From an uncultured Clostridia bacterium (GTDB lineage: Bacteria; Bacillota; Clostridia; Christensenellales; UBA1242), in assembly GCA_934776915.1 (NCBI GenBank), contig CAKVNA010000042.1, forward strand, positions 1 to 6,312: a DNA stretch of 6,312 nt, written 5' to 3'. The notes beneath the pieces were generated by a model, which was given only the letters and a program-made list of their open reading frames with translations, was not told the DNA's origin and did not search any database. Shown in pieces: positions 1 through 5,171 of the stretch (positions are counted from its first letter, which is position 1; every line of letters starts with the position of its first letter). Made by a program: the position numbers and the translations under genes.

Positions 1-12
1 CCGCATAAATGC

Positions 13-89
13 TGGTGTTCCAAAAGGGATTTGAACCCCCGACCTTCCCCTTAGGAGGGGGACGCTCTATCCAACTGAGCTATTGGAAC
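13..89 (-). tRNA. tRNA-Arg (anticodon CCU), CCA encoded
   Basis: Read on the minus strand, this folds into a complete cloverleaf. The acceptor stem is GTTCCAA/TTGGAAC, followed by TA, a D stem GCTC/GAGC with loop AGTTGGATA, and an anticodon stem TCCCC/GGGGA with loop CTCCTAA. The variable region is AGGTC, and the T arm is GGGGG/CCCTT around TTCAAAT. The anticodon is CCT, which decodes the arginine codon AGG. The body is 74 nt (16-89) with discriminator A, and the 3' CCA is encoded at 13-15. The T stem contains two G-U pairs, which is tolerable. The gene is divergent from ispH and has its own promoter at 110-138. Any terminator would lie outside the window. Confidence 0.97.
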
Positions 90-109
90 ATAAAATTTTT
101 TACAAGGAT

Positions 110-138
110 ATTGTAGCAGATGTTTTGGCAAAAGGCAA
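110..138 (-). promoter_or_regulatory. Promoter of the tRNA-Arg gene
   Basis: On the minus strand a -35-like TTGCCT (138-133) is followed after 17 nt by TACAAT (115-110). TGC directly upstream of the -10 makes it an extended -10 element. A start about 7 nt downstream would leave a short 5' leader for RNase P to remove before the tRNA at 89. The call rests on sequence match only, supported by the position and by the similarity to other promoters in this window. Confidence 0.7.
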
Positions 139-163
139 GAGTTTTAAGAGGGTTTGATGTGAA

Positions 164-193
164 TTGACAAGTTGGGGCAATTTGTGATAGCAT
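164..193 (+). promoter_or_regulatory. Promoter of ispH
   Basis: A perfect -35 TTGACA (164-169) is followed, after 18 nt, by TAGCAT (188-193), with TGA just before it forming an extended -10. Predicted transcription start is near 200, giving a leader of roughly 14 nt ahead of the ATG at 214, just enough for the GAGG ribosome site at 205-208. The -10 is weaker than in the other promoters here, so its exact placement is uncertain. Confidence 0.6.
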
Positions 194-204
194 ATTTAAG
201 ATGT

Positions 205-208
205 GAGG
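205..208 (+). promoter_or_regulatory. ispH: Ribosome binding site deciding the ispH start
   Basis: GAGG lies 5 nt before the ATG at 214. It picks this ATG over an in-frame TTG at 172, which lies upstream of the predicted transcription start and would add 14 residues not expected in the family. Confidence 0.65.
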
Positions 209-213
209 CGGGT

Positions 214-1110
214 ATGAAAGTTGAAATTGCAAAGGAATGTTGTTTGTGTTTTGGGGCGAGGCGGGCTGTAACCTTGGCGGAAGAATGTCTTGCAAAGGGG
301 AAAAGAGTTGTTCTTTTCAAGCAGATTTTGCACAACAAGACCACAACGGGCAAACTTCTTAATGCGGGGGCTGTGCAAAAAGAAACTTTGACGGAATTGC
401 AAAAGGGGGAAACTGTTGTAATTCGGGCTCATGGCGAAGGGAAGGCAACTTTTGAATATTTTAAGCAGAACGGAATTGAATTTGTTGACGGCACTTGCCC
501 AAATGTAAAGGCGATAAATTTGCTTGCTCAAAGGAAAAGTGACGAAGGGTATAAGGTCATTATTCTTGGCAAATATGGGAAGAAAAGCGGAGTTATGCAC
601 CCAGAAGTAGCGGGGACTGCTGGCTGGTGCGACAGCCCTATTTTTGTTGAAGATGAAGAAGACATAAAAAATATTTCGCTTGATTATGCAAAATACTTTC
701 TAACGGTGCAAATAACTTTTTCTTGCAAAAGGGCAGATGAGATGATTGCAAAAATTAAGAATTTTCTTGAGGAAAATGGCAAGGAATTTGATTATCGCAA
801 CACCACTTGCAATGCTCAAAGACGAATAAACGAGAGTTCGGAAAATCTTGCAAAAGAGGTTGACGCAATGATTGTTGTTGGTGGCAAAAACTCGAGTAAC
901 ACAAAAGAACTTTTTAACAACTTAAAAACAAAAGCAAATTGTTTTTTGGTGGAAAATTTGGAAGATGTGAAAGGACTTGCAGAAAGTGGGGCTTTTGACA
1001 AGTGCAAAGTGGTGGGACTTACAGGCGGTGCATCAACTGTTTTGGAGGAACTTTTTGAAATAAAGGAATATCTTGAAAAATATTCTATGGAAAAATCTCT
1101 GGCAAAGTGA
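214..1110 (+). CDS. ispH: 4-hydroxy-3-methylbut-2-enyl diphosphate reductase (IspH/LytB)
   Basis: This cytosolic [4Fe-4S] enzyme carries out the last step of the MEP pathway, reducing HMBPP to IPP and DMAPP. The 298-residue product has the usual family length and landmarks. The three cluster cysteines are C12 (in LCFGARRA), C95 (in GTCP) and C199 (in NTTCNA). Substrate-pocket histidines are H40 (LHN), H73 (RAHG) and H129, followed by the catalytic E131 (HPEV). The phosphate-binding KNSSN motif is at 225-229 and GGAS at 271-274. Two extra cysteines (C9, C10) precede the first ligand. The position aligning with E. coli T167, in the QTT motif, is isoleucine here (QIT, 166-168). The ATG at 214 is chosen because GAGG lies 5 nt upstream and the protein then begins like other IspH proteins. 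The TGA stop lies in the loop of the gene's own terminator. The gene appears to be monocistronic and is divergent from the tRNA. Confidence 0.96.
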   Translation: MKVEIAKECCLCFGARRAVTLAEECLAKGKRVVLFKQILHNKTTTGKLLNAGAVQKETLTELQKGETVVIRAHGEGKATFEYFKQNGIEFVDGTCPNVKAINLLAQRKSDEGYKVIILGKYGKKSGVMHPEVAGTAGWCDSPIFVEDEEDIKNISLDYAKYFLTVQITFSCKRADEMIAKIKNFLEENGKEFDYRNTTCNAQRRINESSENLAKEVDAMIVVGGKNSSNTKELFNNLKTKANCFLVENLEDVKGLAESGAFDKCKVVGLTGGASTVLEELFEIKEYLEKYSMEKSLAK

Positions 1111-1129
1111 TATGCCAGAGATTTTTTTT
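1091..1129 (+). terminator. Rho-independent terminator of ispH, overlapping its 3' end
   Basis: Positions 1091-1104 pair perfectly with 1113-1126, giving a 14-bp stem with core CTCTGGCA/TGCCAGAG and an 8-nt loop. A run of eight Ts (1122-1129) forms the outer stem and tail. The loop AAGTGATA includes the ispH stop TGA at 1108-1110, so the last few sense codons form the 5' arm. The next promoter begins 2 nt after the T run. Confidence 0.93.
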
Positions 1130-1130
1130 G

Positions 1131-1159
1131 TTGCAAAATAGAGAAATGAGTGATACAAT
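1131..1159 (+). promoter_or_regulatory. Promoter of the pseudouridine synthase gene
   Basis: TTGCAA (1131-1136), a 17-nt spacer, then TACAAT (1154-1159), with TGA at 1151-1153 giving the extended -10 TGATACAAT. Predicted transcription start is at 1164-1167, which coincides with the GTG start codon at 1166. The -35 box starts immediately after the ispH terminator. Confidence 0.8.
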
Positions 1160-1165
1160 TTTAGT

Positions 1166-2020
1166 GTGAAAAAGTTGGAGTTTGTGGCAAAAGAAAATTG
1201 TGAGTTAAAAAAGTTTCTGCAAAGCGTGGGGCTTGATTTTTTGTGTGTGCAAAAATTGTTTAGGAAAAAGGATATAAAAGTCAACGGCAAGCGTGTTTCT
1301 AAAAACATTCAAATTGAAACGGGGGATAAGGTGGAATGTTTTGTGGAAGATGGGAAGAAAGATGTGTTCATTGAAAGACTTTTTGAAGATGACAATATTG
1401 TAGTTGTTGACAAGCCTTGCGGGGTGGAAACTTGCGGAGAAAATTCTGTTGAAAGTGCGCTTTCTGCTTTTGCTGTAAACAGGCTGGACAGAAACACATC
1501 TGGTGTTATGATTTTTGCAAAAAATTTGACAACAAAAACTGGACTTGAAAAGGTGTTTAAAAATTCACTTGTAGAAAAATATTATCTTTGCGAAGTGGTG
1601 GGCAATAGTCACTTTGATGGAAAGATTTGCAAGGCATATTTGTTTAAAGATGCAAAGAAGTCTAGGGTGATTGTAAGTGACAATTTGAAACCAAATTATG
1701 TGGAAATTTTGACACAGTTTGAAACGGTGAAAGTGGGCGATAAAAGCAGTCTTGTTTTGTGCAAACTTTTAACGGGCAGAACGCATCAGATTAGGGCGCA
1801 CTTGGCTCATCTCGGATACCCTGTTGTGGGGGATAACAAATACGGAAGCAAGGCGACAAACAAGACTTTTGGAGCAAGCACGCAAAGGCTAGAATGTGTT
1901 AAACTTTGTTTTAAAGACTTGAAAAACGAGCAATGCTTGACAGAAGAAGAAAAAGAGAAACTAAAAAATATAAGTGGCAGAAGTTTTGAGAAGTCGTCAA
2001 AACTTTGGGAGATATTATAA
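1166..2020 (+). CDS. RluA-family RNA pseudouridine synthase with S4 domain
   Basis: Converts uridines to pseudouridine in structured RNA, probably 23S rRNA as for RluC/RluD-type enzymes; the exact target cannot be read from sequence. An N-terminal S4 RNA-binding domain (about 13-60, with RKKDIKVNGKR) is followed by the catalytic domain. There the motif NRLDRNTSG (105-113) carries the catalytic D108, EKYYLCEV (137-144) is the second motif, and LLTGRTHQIRAHL with GYPVVGDNKYG (201-227) is the third. The 284-residue length is normal. The usual histidine before RLD is asparagine, which I believe also occurs in clostridial relatives. An in-frame TGA at 1151 leaves the GTG at 1166 as the furthest-upstream usable start. 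No ribosome site precedes it and it sits at the predicted transcript 5' end. A GTG at 1184 preceded by GGAG is an alternative, but the spacing is only 3 nt and part of the expected N-terminal strand would be lost. Confidence 0.93.
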   Translation: MKKLEFVAKENCELKKFLQSVGLDFLCVQKLFRKKDIKVNGKRVSKNIQIETGDKVECFVEDGKKDVFIERLFEDDNIVVVDKPCGVETCGENSVESALSAFAVNRLDRNTSGVMIFAKNLTTKTGLEKVFKNSLVEKYYLCEVVGNSHFDGKICKAYLFKDAKKSRVIVSDNLKPNYVEILTQFETVKVGDKSSLVLCKLLTGRTHQIRAHLAHLGYPVVGDNKYGSKATNKTFGASTQRLECVKLCFKDLKNEQCLTEEEKEKLKNISGRSFEKSSKLWEIL

Positions 2021-2077
2021 CCTTTGTAGAGATAAAAGTTGAGGGGGCATTGGCGACAATCGAAATTGCTAAGCCAC

Positions 2078-2083
2078 AAGGAG
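2078..2083 (+). promoter_or_regulatory. Ribosome binding site of the small acidic ORF
   Basis: AAGGAG sits 5 nt before the ATG at 2089. It is the main evidence that this short frame is translated, and that translation starts here rather than at an in-frame TTG at 2005 that overlaps the previous gene. Confidence 0.7.
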
Positions 2084-2088
2084 AAAAA

Positions 2089-2247
2089 ATGGATAAATTG
2101 GAATTATTGAAACTTGCCGAACAGCAAGATGTGGAAGCATACGACAATGAAGACTTTGAACAGCCACCAAAAAAGTTTTCGGAGCAGTATAGAGATTTTT
2201 ATGACGACATAAAACAACCCAACAATTATATTAAGGAAGATTGGTAG
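2089..2247 (+). CDS. Small acidic hypothetical protein (52 aa)
   Basis: I do not recognise this protein. It has 52 residues, 15 acidic against 7 basic, and is rich in aromatics (Y18, F23, F30, Y34, F37, Y38, Y47, W52). There is no signal peptide, membrane segment or cysteine. The first 17 residues could form an amphipathic helix; the remainder looks extended or disordered, with PP at 26-27. The gene starts 68 nt after the pseudouridine synthase stop with no terminator between them, so it may be co-transcribed with it. A new promoter for the primosome genes follows 24 nt after its stop. A good AAGGAG site and non-random composition favour a real gene. A role connected to the neighbouring replication genes is possible but nothing in the sequence shows it. 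Confidence 0.7.
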   Translation: MDKLELLKLAEQQDVEAYDNEDFEQPPKKFSEQYRDFYDDIKQPNNYIKEDW

Positions 2248-2271
2248 GCAAAAGTTGGGAACAAAAACTTG

Positions 2272-2300
2272 TTGTCTTTGACAAAAAATTTTGATACAAT
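2272..2300 (+). promoter_or_regulatory. Promoter of the primosome gene run
   Basis: TTGTCT (2272-2277), a 17-nt spacer and TACAAT (2295-2300), with TGA at 2292-2294 forming TGATACAAT, the same extended -10 as at 1151-1159. Predicted start is near 2307, just upstream of the AGGAGG at 2310-2315, so the leader would be very short. It probably drives the three genes from 2321 to 5117. Confidence 0.75.
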
Positions 2301-2320
2301 GACTACGATAGGAGGAAAAA

Positions 2321-3778
2321 ATGCCTTTTTGCAAATATTCAAGTTCGCTTTTTGGAGCAAGTAATATTTTTATTGATGCAAAGTTCTTAAATGATTATTT
2401 ACCTTATGCACCCGAAAACTGCGTAAAAGTTTATCTTTTTGGGCTTATGAAATGTCAAAACAGTGCAAGTTATGACAATTCTATTGAAAACTTTGAAAAT
2501 GTTTTGGGGCTAAGTAAACAAGATATTATTGACTCGTTTTTATATTGGCAGGACCAAGGGCTTGTGCAGGTTTTGGAACTTGACCCAATGGAAATTAGAT
2601 ATTTGCCAGTGAAGGACAACTTGAAATCTCTTAAAAAAGTGGACAGCAAAAAATATGCGTCCTTTGTTACAGAAATTCAAGAACTTATTTCCTCAAGACA
2701 AATAAACCCAACAGAATTTTCAAAGTATATTGACTTTGTTGAAAATTTTGATATGCAACCTGCCGATTTTGTGATGATTGTAAAGTATTGCGTCACAAGA
2801 AAGGGAACGGACATAAACTCAAATTATATTCTTACAGTGGCAAGAGTGTGGGCAGAAGAAGGAGTTAAAACTGCCGACAAGATTGAACAAAAAATTGAGA
2901 ATATGATGCTTACTTCTTCCGAAGTTAGTCAAGTGGCAAAAGCCCTTAAATTTAGGGGCAATCTCTCTATTGAACATCAGCAAATGTATGACAAATGGAC
3001 AAAGTCTTTTGGCTTTAGTTTGCAAAACATTTTGCTTCTTGCAAAGAAAGTTTCTACACAAACAAAAAACTTCAGTTTTGAAATGTTGGACAAAAAGTTG
3101 ACAAAATTCTTTGAGCTTAAACTTTTGAGCTTTGCAGAAATACAACAATATGAGGACAACAAAGTTGCTTTGTCATCTTTGGCTAGGGAAATCAACAAAG
3201 CTCTGGGTGTGTATTACGAATCTGTGGAAAATGAGGTGGATACATATATTGTCCCTTGGACAAACAGAGGCTTTGAGCAAAATTCTCTTATTCAAATAGC
3301 AAACTTTTGCTTTAAGAGTAGCATAAGAACACTTGAGGGAATGGACAACATCATTCAAAAATTCGCTAAACTTGGGCTTATGAGTGTTTCAAGCATTGAT
3401 AATTATCTTGGCGAAGTGAGTGAAACTGATGAGAAGATTAAAAAACTCCTTCAAAAAATGGGAATTGATAGGCGAGTTAACAGTTTTGATAGGTCGTTCT
3501 ACAGAACTTGGACATACTCATTCAAATTTCCTATGGAAGTTATTGAATATTGTGCAGAACTTTCAAAGGGCAAAAGTAATGCAATGCAGTATGCAAATGC
3601 AATCTTAACATCGTGGCATGAGCAAAATTTGACGACCTTGGAACAGGTGAAAAAGGCGTCAAATGCAACTGTAAAGAAGGAAGAACAAGGCTTTGTTGGA
3701 AAGAGCTTTGGTCAAAAATCTTGGACAGACGAGCAAGTTAACGCTTTGTTTGACAACCTTGACGAAATAAATTTGTGA
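2321..3778 (+). CDS. DnaB/DnaD-type primosome (replication initiation) protein
   Basis: Proteins of this family act at the origin and at restarting forks to help load the replicative helicase in Gram-positive bacteria. Residues 1-100 look like the N-terminal winged-helix region, with VKVYLFGLMKC at 35-45 and an ENVLGLSKQDIIDSFLYWQDQGLV stretch at 59-82. The rest contains DnaD-type helical units. The clearest are 131-188, ending in the YxxxVxxxW form of the family signature (169-177), and 387-445, with the YxxxIxxxW form (424-432, YANAILTSW). Two degenerate units appear at 216-277 (YDKWTKSFGFSL) and 303-362. The C-terminal tail (466-485) contains KSWTDEQVNALFDNLDEI, reminiscent of DnaD-family tails. 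The product is 485 residues. The start is fixed by AGGAGG 5 nt before the ATG. The next gene, a helicase loader, begins 7 nt after the stop and its ribosome site overlaps this stop codon. The context and the domains agree; orthology to B. subtilis DnaB versus DnaD is not settled. Confidence 0.88.
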   Translation: MPFCKYSSSLFGASNIFIDAKFLNDYLPYAPENCVKVYLFGLMKCQNSASYDNSIENFENVLGLSKQDIIDSFLYWQDQGLVQVLELDPMEIRYLPVKDNLKSLKKVDSKKYASFVTEIQELISSRQINPTEFSKYIDFVENFDMQPADFVMIVKYCVTRKGTDINSNYILTVARVWAEEGVKTADKIEQKIENMMLTSSEVSQVAKALKFRGNLSIEHQQMYDKWTKSFGFSLQNILLLAKKVSTQTKNFSFEMLDKKLTKFFELKLLSFAEIQQYEDNKVALSSLAREINKALGVYYESVENEVDTYIVPWTNRGFEQNSLIQIANFCFKSSIRTLEGMDNIIQKFAKLGLMSVSSIDNYLGEVSETDEKIKKLLQKMGIDRRVNSFDRSFYRTWTYSFKFPMEVIEYCAELSKGKSNAMQYANAILTSWHEQNLTTLEQVKKASNATVKKEEQGFVGKSFGQKSWTDEQVNALFDNLDEINL

Positions 3779-3785
3779 GGGAAAA

Positions 3786-4718
3786 ATGAACGAAAAGAAA
3801 AAGGTTTTGGAAGAATTAAGACGACATAAGATGCAAGCAGAAAAAGTTGCAAGGGATAACTTTTTTGCCGCAATGGAAAATGCCGAATACAAAAAACTTT
3901 ATCTTGAATACAAGGCTCTTTCTTTTGAAATTGCAAAGAGTGAATTTCAAAAAAAATCTTGCAGTGAGCAGAAAAAAAGACTTAAAGAACTTAAAACAAA
4001 TCTTGACCTAACTCTTGGCAAACTTGGCATGACGCAAGATGACCTAAAACCTCAGTATAACTGCAAACATTGTGAAGATACGGGATATGTTGGAAATGAA
4101 GAATGCCAGTGTTTTAAGAAAAAACTAAATGACAGCATTTTAAAAGATATAGGGGTTACAGTCAACCCTCAACACACATTTGAAAATGTAGATTATTCAC
4201 TCTTTGACAACCCAGAAAACGGGAAGAAAATGTTTGAAAAAATTGCCCATTGGTGCGAAAATTTTGGCAACTCTAAATATAAAAACTTGCTTTTGACTGG
4301 CACAACTGGAGTGGGGAAAACTTATCTTGTTGAAAGTATTTGCAACAAACTCTTATCTCAAAATGTGACCGTTATGTTTTTAACAGCCTTTGCACTTAAC
4401 AATTTATTTTTGAAATTTCACACAACTTTTGATAGTTCAAAGTCATCTATTTTGGAGCAAGTTTTGTCATGCGATGTTTTGATTATTGACGACCTTGGAA
4501 GCGAGCCAAAATACAAAAATGTGACCGAAGAATATATGTATCTTGTAACGAACGAAAGACTTTCAAAAAATCAAAGCACAATTATAACAACAAACCTTGG
4601 ACTAGAGGGCGTTTTGAGTAGATATGGCGAAAGAACATTTAGCCGCCTTTGCAACAAGCAAAACTCTATAATTCTTAAAATAGAAAACAGCGATATAAGG
4701 CTAAAACGCAAAAAATAA
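3786..4718 (+). CDS. dnaI: DnaI/DnaC-type replicative helicase loader (AAA+ ATPase)
   Basis: Loads the hexameric replicative helicase onto DNA, working with the primosome protein encoded just upstream. The 310-residue product has a Lys/Glu-rich helical N-terminal part (about 1-80). A zinc-type Cys4 motif follows at C93, C96, C107 and C109 (CKHC...CQC), as in DnaI-like loaders. The AAA+ domain carries Walker A GTTGVGKT (172-179), Walker B VLIIDD (231-236), the sensor TTN (268-270) and an arginine-finger region SRYGERTFSRL (278-288). The basic tail RLKRKK ends the protein. The ATG at 3786 is preceded at 4 nt by AGGG, which overlaps the upstream TGA stop, so translation of the two genes may be coupled. 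DnaI is used for the symbol because of the Cys4 region; many annotations call such proteins DnaC. Confidence 0.95.
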   Translation: MNEKKKVLEELRRHKMQAEKVARDNFFAAMENAEYKKLYLEYKALSFEIAKSEFQKKSCSEQKKRLKELKTNLDLTLGKLGMTQDDLKPQYNCKHCEDTGYVGNEECQCFKKKLNDSILKDIGVTVNPQHTFENVDYSLFDNPENGKKMFEKIAHWCENFGNSKYKNLLLTGTTGVGKTYLVESICNKLLSQNVTVMFLTAFALNNLFLKFHTTFDSSKSSILEQVLSCDVLIIDDLGSEPKYKNVTEEYMYLVTNERLSKNQSTIITTNLGLEGVLSRYGERTFSRLCNKQNSIILKIENSDIRLKRKK

Positions 4719-4730
4719 TTGGGGTGAAAA

Positions 4731-5117
4731 GTGGAAAAAGAAGTTTATGTAAGCAGTGTTAGACAAGAAAATTTGGGAAAATTTGCAAAAGTCATAATAG
4801 AAATCTTTGACAAAAGGGGTGACAAAGACTCTTTTTCTACTTCTCTTATGACCAAATATAATGCCGAAAAATATATAGCAACATTGCTCAATGTTTCTGG
4901 CAAGGACAGTTGGTTTAAGGTGTTTTTTGGACTTAATCCACTGGAATTTTCTGTGACTATTGACGAAGAACAAAACGAGATTGTCGCACTTTCAAACAGC
5001 AAAGCAACCCTTTTTAAGAATGAAGTTGTCTTAAGCAAAAACTTTGAATTTTCATGCGAAAGCCCAATGGAAGAAACAGAAAAAATAGCAAACAATGAAT
5101 ATGACTTTTTAAAATAA
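4731..5117 (+). CDS. Hypothetical protein (128 aa), third gene of the primosome run
   Basis: I do not recognise this protein. It appears soluble: there is no signal peptide or membrane segment, and it has one cysteine (C109). The first 60 residues alternate strand and helix-like segments (KFAKVIIEIFDKRGDKDSF, then a helix NAEKYIATLLN). The middle (75-110) looks beta-rich (LEFSVTIDEEQNEIVAL), and the end is acidic (EETEKIANNEYDFLK). It starts with GTG at 4731, preceded by GGGGTG at 4 nt. An in-frame TGA at 4725 excludes a longer N terminus. The gene begins 12 nt after the helicase loader stop, so it is very likely in the same transcript. This position suggests a replication-linked or chromosome-linked job, but that is inference only. 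Confidence 0.85.
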   Translation: MEKEVYVSSVRQENLGKFAKVIIEIFDKRGDKDSFSTSLMTKYNAEKYIATLLNVSGKDSWFKVFFGLNPLEFSVTIDEEQNEIVALSNSKATLFKNEVVLSKNFEFSCESPMEETEKIANNEYDFLK

Positions 5118-5119
5118 TT

Positions 5120-5149
5120 TTAACACTTTTTGTCCCCTCTGCGTATTAT
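5120..5149 (+). promoter_or_regulatory. Possible promoter of the collagen-like gene
   Basis: TTAACA (5120-5125), an 18-nt spacer and TATTAT (5144-5149) fit a vegetative promoter moderately well. Unlike the other promoters here there is no TGn before the -10. I see no terminator between the upstream gene and this one, so readthrough is also possible. A sporulation sigma factor cannot be excluded or supported from this stretch alone. Confidence 0.4.
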
Positions 5150-5157
5150 GAGGTGAT

Positions 5158-5163
5158 GGAGGG
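5158..5163 (+). promoter_or_regulatory. Ribosome binding site deciding the collagen-like start
   Basis: GGAGGG lies 8 nt before the GTG at 5172. ATGs at 5156 and 5165 are nearby but in another frame, and they overlap or crowd this site. An in-frame TGA at 5166-5168 leaves GTG 5172 as the only usable start for the collagen frame. Confidence 0.75.
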
Positions 5164-5171
5164 AATGAAAA

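Noticed and set aside
172..213. In-frame TTG start at 172 that would extend IspH by 14 residues
   Set aside because: It lies within the predicted promoter and has no ribosome site, and IspH proteins normally start close to the first cysteine motif. The ATG at 214 has GAGG at 5 nt.
816..1308. Minus-strand open frames opposite ispH and the pseudouridine synthase gene
   Set aside because: They are Phe/Leu/Ser-rich readings of the complementary strand, with no ribosome sites, and run across the terminator and promoter between two solid genes.
1478..1489. Asparagine instead of histidine before RLD in the pseudouridine synthase (NRLDRNTSG)
   Set aside because: The catalytic Asp is kept, and as far as I recall NRLDRNT forms occur in other Gram-positive RluA-family enzymes, so I do not treat it as a defect.
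2005..2088. In-frame upstream extension of the small acidic ORF
   Set aside because: It would overlap the end of the pseudouridine synthase gene and use a TTG, while AAGGAG points to the ATG at 2089.
2278..2283. Perfect TTGACA before the primosome promoter
   Set aside because: It is only 11 nt from the TACAAT, too close to be its -35. TTGTCT at 2272-2277 has the correct 17-nt spacing.
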